A stretch of 18,277 nucleotides of DNA from Roseobacter sp. (GTDB lineage Bacteria > Pseudomonadota > Alphaproteobacteria > Rhodobacterales > Rhodobacteraceae): assembly GCA_024636425.1 (NCBI GenBank), contig JAGXHB010000253.1:1-18277 (forward strand), given 5' to 3'. Shown here one piece after another: positions 14,562-18,277 of this stretch (position 1 is the first letter of the stretch; each line of letters begins with the position of its first letter). Position numbers and translations under genes: made by a program. The notes beneath the pieces were generated by a model, which worked only from the letters and a program-made list of their open reading frames with translations, did no database searches and was not told the origin of the DNA.

Positions 14562-16148
14562 ATGGTCGGAAAAGTCAGGCATCTCGTCAATCGGTCAGGC
14601 CGCTATCACGCGCGGCTTGTCGTCCCCAAAGACCTGAGCGGCATCGTTGGTAAAACAGAACTCCGCAGCCCGTTGGGTGCGGACTATCGACAAGCCATCA
14701 AGCTGTTGCCCGGTGCCGTGACGCAGCTACAGCACCAGATCGCACTTGCGGAGCGGAAAGCGGGGCAAGGGGTCGCATCGACCAGAGTGGCGCGCTATCC
14801 GCTTTCGCCTGATCAGCTTGCGCTAAAGCACTACCAGCAACGCCTAGCATTTGACGAGGAACTGCGAAGCGATCCTCGCTATGCGCAAATCGGTATCGAC
14901 GACGTGCTGGTCAAGCGCCTGCGTGACGCGATTGCAGGACGTGCCAGCAATGAAGAACTTTTTGAGCTAGTCGGTCATGAAATTGAGCGGTTTCGCTACT
15001 CCGGTAATCTCGACGCAATTCCGAGAACTGATGAATGGCGGGTCATCGCGAGGGCTATGTGCATCGGAGAGTATGAAGCGCTAGAGCGCATCTGTGAGCG
15101 TGACGAAGGTGATTACACTGGCACGGTCAAGGCACCGATGATCTTGGCGGCGAAAGCACAGGCTCAGGATGTGACCGCGCCGCCGGTTAGTCTAACTGGC
15201 CTTTGGACCGACTATCTCAACAGCCGCATGCAGGCCGGATTTATGCGCGACAAGGGCCAGCGTCAGCGCCCGGTGATTGATAGCTTGCGCAAGTTTCTCA
15301 AGCACAACGATGCTGGACGTCTCACCAAGAAAGACCTGATGGCTTGGCGCGATCATCTGATGAAAACCCTCTCGCCAAAGACCGTGAACGATATTTACCT
15401 GTCTGCCGTGAAATCGGTTATCGCGTGGGCAGTTGAAAATGACCGACTGCCTGAGAATGTAGCAGCAACGGTGCGACAGCCAAAACCGCGCAAAGTGTAT
15501 GGCCGTGAACGTGGATACACTGATGACGAAGCCAAGAAGGTATTGAAGGCGTCACGCACTTATCAATCTACACCGGACGAGTTCGGACGGGTGCGTGAAT
15601 CTACGCAGATGGCAAACGTGAAGCGTTGGGTGCCGATCATCTGCGCGTTTACCGGTGCGCGGGTTTCAGAGATAATTCAGTTAAGAAAAGCGGACGTGAC
15701 AAAAGTAGGCGAACAATGGGTCGCGCGGATCACGCCGGACGCTGGCACGGTCAAATCCGGCGGCTATCGTGACGTGCCGTTGCATGCGCAGATCGTTGCG
15801 GAGGGCTTTGTCAAATTTGTCAGCGATGCTGATGAAGGCCCATTGTTTCATAGTGCGACCAAGCCTGAGAAATTCAGAAGCGCGGCAGTTATCGTCTCGA
15901 ACAAACTGTCTGACTGGTTGCGCAAAGAAGGTCTGGTGCCGGAGGGTATCCAGCCGAGCCACGCATGGCGGCACAGGCTCAAGACGCAGTGCCGCGAACT
16001 GGGCATCTCTGATCGTGTAGCCGATGCCATACAAGGCCACGCGGGCCGGACCGCTGCCGACCACTACGGCGATGTGACGATCAAGACCAAGGCTGATGCT
16101 ATCGGTCGCCTGCCAGAATACCCGCTTAGCGTTGTCTCATTGCTCTAA
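14562..16148 (+). CDS. Tyrosine-type site-specific integrase
   Basis: This 528-aa phage-type integrase is expected to recombine the element's attachment site with the tRNA-Leu gene. The N-terminus HLVNRSGRYHARLVVPKDL resembles the DUF6538 segment of large integrases. A SAM-like core-binding domain spans roughly 220-320 (SLTGLWTDYLNSRMQAGF, KKDLMAWRDHLMK). The catalytic domain has Arg367 in TGARVSEI, Lys398 in the TVKSGGYRDVPL hairpin, H467-x-x-R470 in HAWRH, His493 in IQGHAGR and nucleophile Tyr502 in DHYG, so the active site is complete. ATG 14562 is preferred over an upstream GTG at 14508 because GGGA lies 6 nt before it and the product starts near the conserved segment. The gene points away from the tRNA. 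Confidence 0.95.
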   Translation: MVGKVRHLVNRSGRYHARLVVPKDLSGIVGKTELRSPLGADYRQAIKLLPGAVTQLQHQIALAERKAGQGVASTRVARYPLSPDQLALKHYQQRLAFDEELRSDPRYAQIGIDDVLVKRLRDAIAGRASNEELFELVGHEIERFRYSGNLDAIPRTDEWRVIARAMCIGEYEALERICERDEGDYTGTVKAPMILAAKAQAQDVTAPPVSLTGLWTDYLNSRMQAGFMRDKGQRQRPVIDSLRKFLKHNDAGRLTKKDLMAWRDHLMKTLSPKTVNDIYLSAVKSVIAWAVENDRLPENVAATVRQPKPRKVYGRERGYTDDEAKKVLKASRTYQSTPDEFGRVRESTQMANVKRWVPIICAFTGARVSEIIQLRKADVTKVGEQWVARITPDAGTVKSGGYRDVPLHAQIVAEGFVKFVSDADEGPLFHSATKPEKFRSAAVIVSNKLSDWLRKEGLVPEGIQPSHAWRHRLKTQCRELGISDRVADAIQGHAGRTAADHYGDVTIKTKADAIGRLPEYPLSVVSLL

Positions 16149-16273
16149 TAAGTCAGCGTATCCGACACTCGGGAGCTATTCCATTTCAGATATGAATTTA
16201 CCTTGCAAGAGCCATGAATTTTTACAACTGTTGAAGCATCAAAGAGCTATAGAAATGAAGCGGAGAAACTAAA

Positions 16274-16681
16274 ATGCCATATCATACGAGATCACACGGC
16301 CCCGATTTGAAGGCTCTGCGAGAAGGCATCAAAAAGGCCATCGCTTTGTCGAAAGCGTCTAATCTTGACATCATCTATCTAACTCCAGCGTTTAATAACG
16401 TCACGAATAGTCAACTGGTCGATATTCTGGGTCGATCAAGAACAGAGCAATTCGTCAAAACTCGAGAAGTTATCATAGAGGGTGTCAAATTTCACTTAGA
16501 AACGAAGATAAAAAAGAAAGCTGTGGGTCCGGCGATTGTCCTAGCCGCGCATGTTTCTTTAGCTCAATTGGCGACAATGATGGCTGATCATCGAACCGAA
16601 GACTTTGTTTACGTTCTTTGGTCAGACAAAGAGCTTGCCGAATACGAAACTGATAATCCCGATTCTATACCCATCATATAA
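16274..16681 (+). CDS. Hypothetical protein, AT-rich island cargo
   Basis: I do not recognise this 135-aa protein. It is predicted soluble, with no signal peptide or membrane helix. Alternating hydrophobic strands (LDIIYLTPA, IEGVKFHLETK, PAIVLAAHVS, DFVYVLWSDKELAEY) and helices suggest a small alpha/beta, Rossmann-like fold. The C-terminus is acidic (ETDNPDSIPII). Three sequence lines I counted inside it are about 42% GC against roughly 60% in the portal gene, and its flanks are also AT-rich, which points to a different origin. The ATG has GGAG 8 nt upstream. Lying between integrase and structural genes, it occupies the place where phages and islands often carry accessory genes such as defence or exclusion factors, but nothing in the protein proves such a role. 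Confidence 0.75.
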   Translation: MPYHTRSHGPDLKALREGIKKAIALSKASNLDIIYLTPAFNNVTNSQLVDILGRSRTEQFVKTREVIIEGVKFHLETKIKKKAVGPAIVLAAHVSLAQLATMMADHRTEDFVYVLWSDKELAEYETDNPDSIPII

Positions 16682-16741
16682 CAAAGAAAAATATATCATG
16701 TTATAACGTTGCATTTAAGGGATTCACAGCGATTCAGCGGT

Positions 16742-16759
16742 GTGGTATATAGATACCAC
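16742..16759. promoter_or_regulatory. Perfect inverted repeat just upstream of the portal gene
   Basis: GTGGTAT (16742-16748) and ATACCAC (16753-16759) are exact reverse complements around ATAG, ending 17 nt before the portal ATG. It is shaped like a repressor operator, and as RNA it would form a hairpin next to the ribosome-binding site. Just upstream GATTCA occurs twice with a 10-bp period (GATTCACAGCGATTCA), and GTTATAAC, an 8-bp palindrome, lies at about 16700. Confidence 0.5.
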
Positions 16760-16776
16760 CCTGTATGGAATGCTGA

Positions 16777-17964
16777 ATGTCCTTTATCGACCGCCTCTTT
16801 CGCAAGACCGAATCCAAAGCTCTGAATCTGACCGATCCGGCAGCTTTCGAATTGTTCGGCATGACCCCAACCGCTACCGGCATTCATGTCAGCGGCAACT
16901 CAGCCTTGCGCGTTCCAGCCGTTGCCTGCGCCGTCGCGCTGATCTCTGAGACTATCGGAGCGATGCCCGCCAAGGTCCATCTGACCGACACCAAAGAAGC
17001 GGCTAAGGGGCAGGGCGCTTACAAGCTCGTGCATGACGAGGCGAACGAGTGGACCTCTGCTGGTCAGCTGCGCGAACACCTGACTATCGACGCGCTGTTA
17101 ACTGGAAACGGCTATGCCCACGTTGTCAGGCTGACCGATGGCGCGCCCTTTGAATTGCACCGGATTGACCCTGCCAGTGTGCGCACAGACTACGAGCCGG
17201 ACGGTGAACCTTTCTACATCGTTCAGACCGATCAGGGGCCGCGCCGCTACAGTTACCGCGACATCCTGCATATCCAGCCTTTCGGTGGCGTCTCACCGAT
17301 CACCCTTGGCCGTGAGGCCATCGCGCTTTCCCTTGCCTTTGAACAACACATCGCCAGCCTGTTTGCCAATGGCGCGCGCCCCTCGGGCATCATCAAAAGC
17401 GAAAAGGTGCTGGACGTAGAGGCCAAGAAAAAGATCGCGGCATCTTGGTTCAACACTCATGCGGGGCGCAACGCCGGTGGCACCGCGATCTTGGACGAGG
17501 GCATGAGCTATGATCAGCTTTCCATGACCCTTGCGGACGCACAGTTTGCAGAGAACCGGCTTGAACAGATCCGCGAGATTGCCCGCGTGTTTCGTGTGCC
17601 GCCTACCATGCTTTTTGAACTGACACGCGGCACATGGTCCAACACCGAAGAGATGGCGCGCCAGTTCTACGCCATCACGCTCAAACCGTGGCTGGTCAGT
17701 TGGACATGGGCCTATGCCCGCGTCCTGTTCACACCAGAGGAACGCGCGGCCTTCTACATCGAATTTGTCACCGACGACCTGCTGACCACCAACGCCACGG
17801 CCCGCGCGGGTGCATACGGTCAATATCGCAGCATGGGCGCGATGACGGCAAACGAGGTGCGCAGCGGCCTGAACCTTGCGCCGCTTGCCGATGGCAACAG
17901 CCTTGCCAACCCTTACACCACATCCGGTGCGGCTGAAGCCGTGGCGCAGGAGCAAGCAGCATGA
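16777..17964 (+). CDS. HK97-family phage portal protein
   Basis: The portal is the dodecameric ring at one capsid vertex through which DNA is packaged and ejected. The 395-aa product is full length for the HK97/GTA gp3-like family (PF04860 type). Seen features are the N-terminal MSFIDRLFRKTE, then VPAVACAVALISETIGAMP (residues 47-65), LLTGNGYAHVVR, the wing segment ELHRIDPASV, and the clip/stem region with EQIREIARVFRVPPTMLFEL and WSNTEEMARQFYAITLKPWL. GGAA lies 6 nt before the ATG. The stop overlaps the next gene's ATG (ATGA), so the two are translated together. No terminase gene precedes it, which is unusual. Confidence 0.94.
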   Translation: MSFIDRLFRKTESKALNLTDPAAFELFGMTPTATGIHVSGNSALRVPAVACAVALISETIGAMPAKVHLTDTKEAAKGQGAYKLVHDEANEWTSAGQLREHLTIDALLTGNGYAHVVRLTDGAPFELHRIDPASVRTDYEPDGEPFYIVQTDQGPRRYSYRDILHIQPFGGVSPITLGREAIALSLAFEQHIASLFANGARPSGIIKSEKVLDVEAKKKIAASWFNTHAGRNAGGTAILDEGMSYDQLSMTLADAQFAENRLEQIREIARVFRVPPTMLFELTRGTWSNTEEMARQFYAITLKPWLVSWTWAYARVLFTPEERAAFYIEFVTDDLLTTNATARAGAYGQYRSMGAMTANEVRSGLNLAPLADGNSLANPYTTSGAAEAVAQEQAA

Positions 17965-18277
17965 TCACGCACACCGGATTTTTCGGCACGGCTGAGCACA
18001 AATTCACCCTGACCGACGACATGATCACGGAGCTGGAGCGCATCACCGAAAGCGGGATCGGTGCGTTTTATCAGCGGGCCGTCGCGATGCTGTTCAAAGC
18101 AGCCGACCTTGCCGAAGTCATCCGGCTTGGCCTGATCGGCGCGGGCATGCACCCGCAAGAGGCCATGCAGCTTGTGGACACCTATGCCCGCAATCGCCCG
18201 ATGGCCGAAACCTATCCGCTTGCCCTCGATATCCTTGACGCCCGCTGGAACGGCACAGCCGATCCGGTAACCGGAGA
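17961..18277 (+). CDS. Gene transfer agent gp10-like protein (tail assembly chaperone-like), 3' end cut off
   Basis: The frame opens at ATG 17961, overlapping the portal stop by 4 nt, and runs to the window edge without a stop: 105 full codons. The visible part, MITHTGFFGTAEHKFTLTDD then ELERITESGIGAFYQRAVA, resembles the GTA gp10 family (PF11836-type, called gene transfer agent family protein). Its pattern is a short beta N-terminus (HKFTLT), a helix with ELE, then DLAEVIRLGLIGAGMHPQEAM, matching that family's layout. In the Rhodobacter GTA cluster gp10 lies late, just before the tape measure gene, not next to the portal. The family call rests on pattern recognition in a divergent sequence. 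Confidence 0.68.
   Translation, partial: MITHTGFFGTAEHKFTLTDDMITELERITESGIGAFYQRAVAMLFKAADLAEVIRLGLIGAGMHPQEAMQLVDTYARNRPMAETYPLALDILDARWNGTADPVTG

Larger units (their letters stand above)
14472..18277 (+). mobile_element. tRNA-Leu-integrated prophage or phage-derived island, right end outside window
   Basis: An intact tRNA-Leu is followed by a tyrosine integrase in the same direction, an AT-rich unknown gene, an HK97-type portal gene and a GTA gp10-like gene. This is how tRNA-targeting prophages and satellites look. The exact left boundary should lie within the tRNA 3' end; a second partial tRNA copy (the other attachment site) is not seen before the window ends. The element lacks a visible terminase, protease or capsid gene in the expected positions. 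Calling it active, defective or satellite is beyond what the visible part allows. Confidence 0.85.

Noticed and set aside
14472..18277. Second attachment site (partial tRNA-Leu 3' end copy) within the window
   Set aside because: I found no second copy of the T-arm/acceptor sequence; it must lie to the right of the window if the element is intact.
1..18277. CRISPR array or insertion sequence
   Set aside because: I saw no regularly spaced repeats of 25-40 nt and no transposase-like reading frame.

Overview
This window looks like a chromosomal segment of an alphaproteobacterium in the order Rhodobacterales, probably the Roseobacter group. The evidence is the GC-rich protein-coding sequence, the gene orders yajC-secD-secF followed by ccmABCDG and glnB-glnA, a DUF3445 (heme-dependent N-demethylase-like) gene, and a Hint_2-type protein. 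I cannot assign a genus from sequence reading alone.

Region 1 (1-1924, minus strand): a partial tryptophan-rich multi-pass membrane protein that runs off the left edge and starts at GTG 561, then serS (seryl-tRNA synthetase). Region 2 (1925-9011, plus strand): a tightly packed export and cytochrome-biogenesis block. It holds yajC, secD and secF (Sec accessory translocase), a TauE/SafE-type transporter that overlaps secF by 8 nt, an Mth938-domain protein, then ccmA, ccmB, ccmC, ccmD and ccmG. The Ccm genes move heme across the membrane and keep apocytochrome cysteines reduced. The Sec genes before them export the apocytochromes, so the two halves serve one process.

Region 3 (9012-10878): a DUF3445 gene bracketed by a 32-bp inverted repeat (29/32 identical), then a convergent secreted lytic transglycosylase. 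Region 4 (10825-14267): glnB-glnA on the minus strand with a strong intrinsic terminator, a plus-strand NAD(P)H-hydrate dehydratase that lacks the epimerase half often fused to it, and a convergent small Hint-fold protein that appears to have lost the Hint nucleophile.

Region 5 (14388-18277): a complete tRNA-Leu(TAG) with encoded CCA, followed 90 nt later by a tyrosine integrase. This is the standard signature of a tRNA-integrated prophage or genomic island. The island continues with an AT-richer 135-aa gene of unknown function, a full-length HK97-type portal protein, and, overlapping it by 4 nt, the start of a gene resembling GTA gp10 (tail assembly chaperone-like). No terminase precedes the portal, and no protease, capsid or connector gene lies between portal and the gp10-like gene. 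The element is therefore a rearranged prophage, a GTA-like remnant or a satellite. Its far end and the second attachment site are outside the window.

The most interesting places are the odd gene order of this island, its unknown AT-rich cargo gene, and the inverted repeat around the DUF3445 gene. I found no CRISPR array, rRNA or insertion sequence, and no intergenic stretch longer than about 270 nt.
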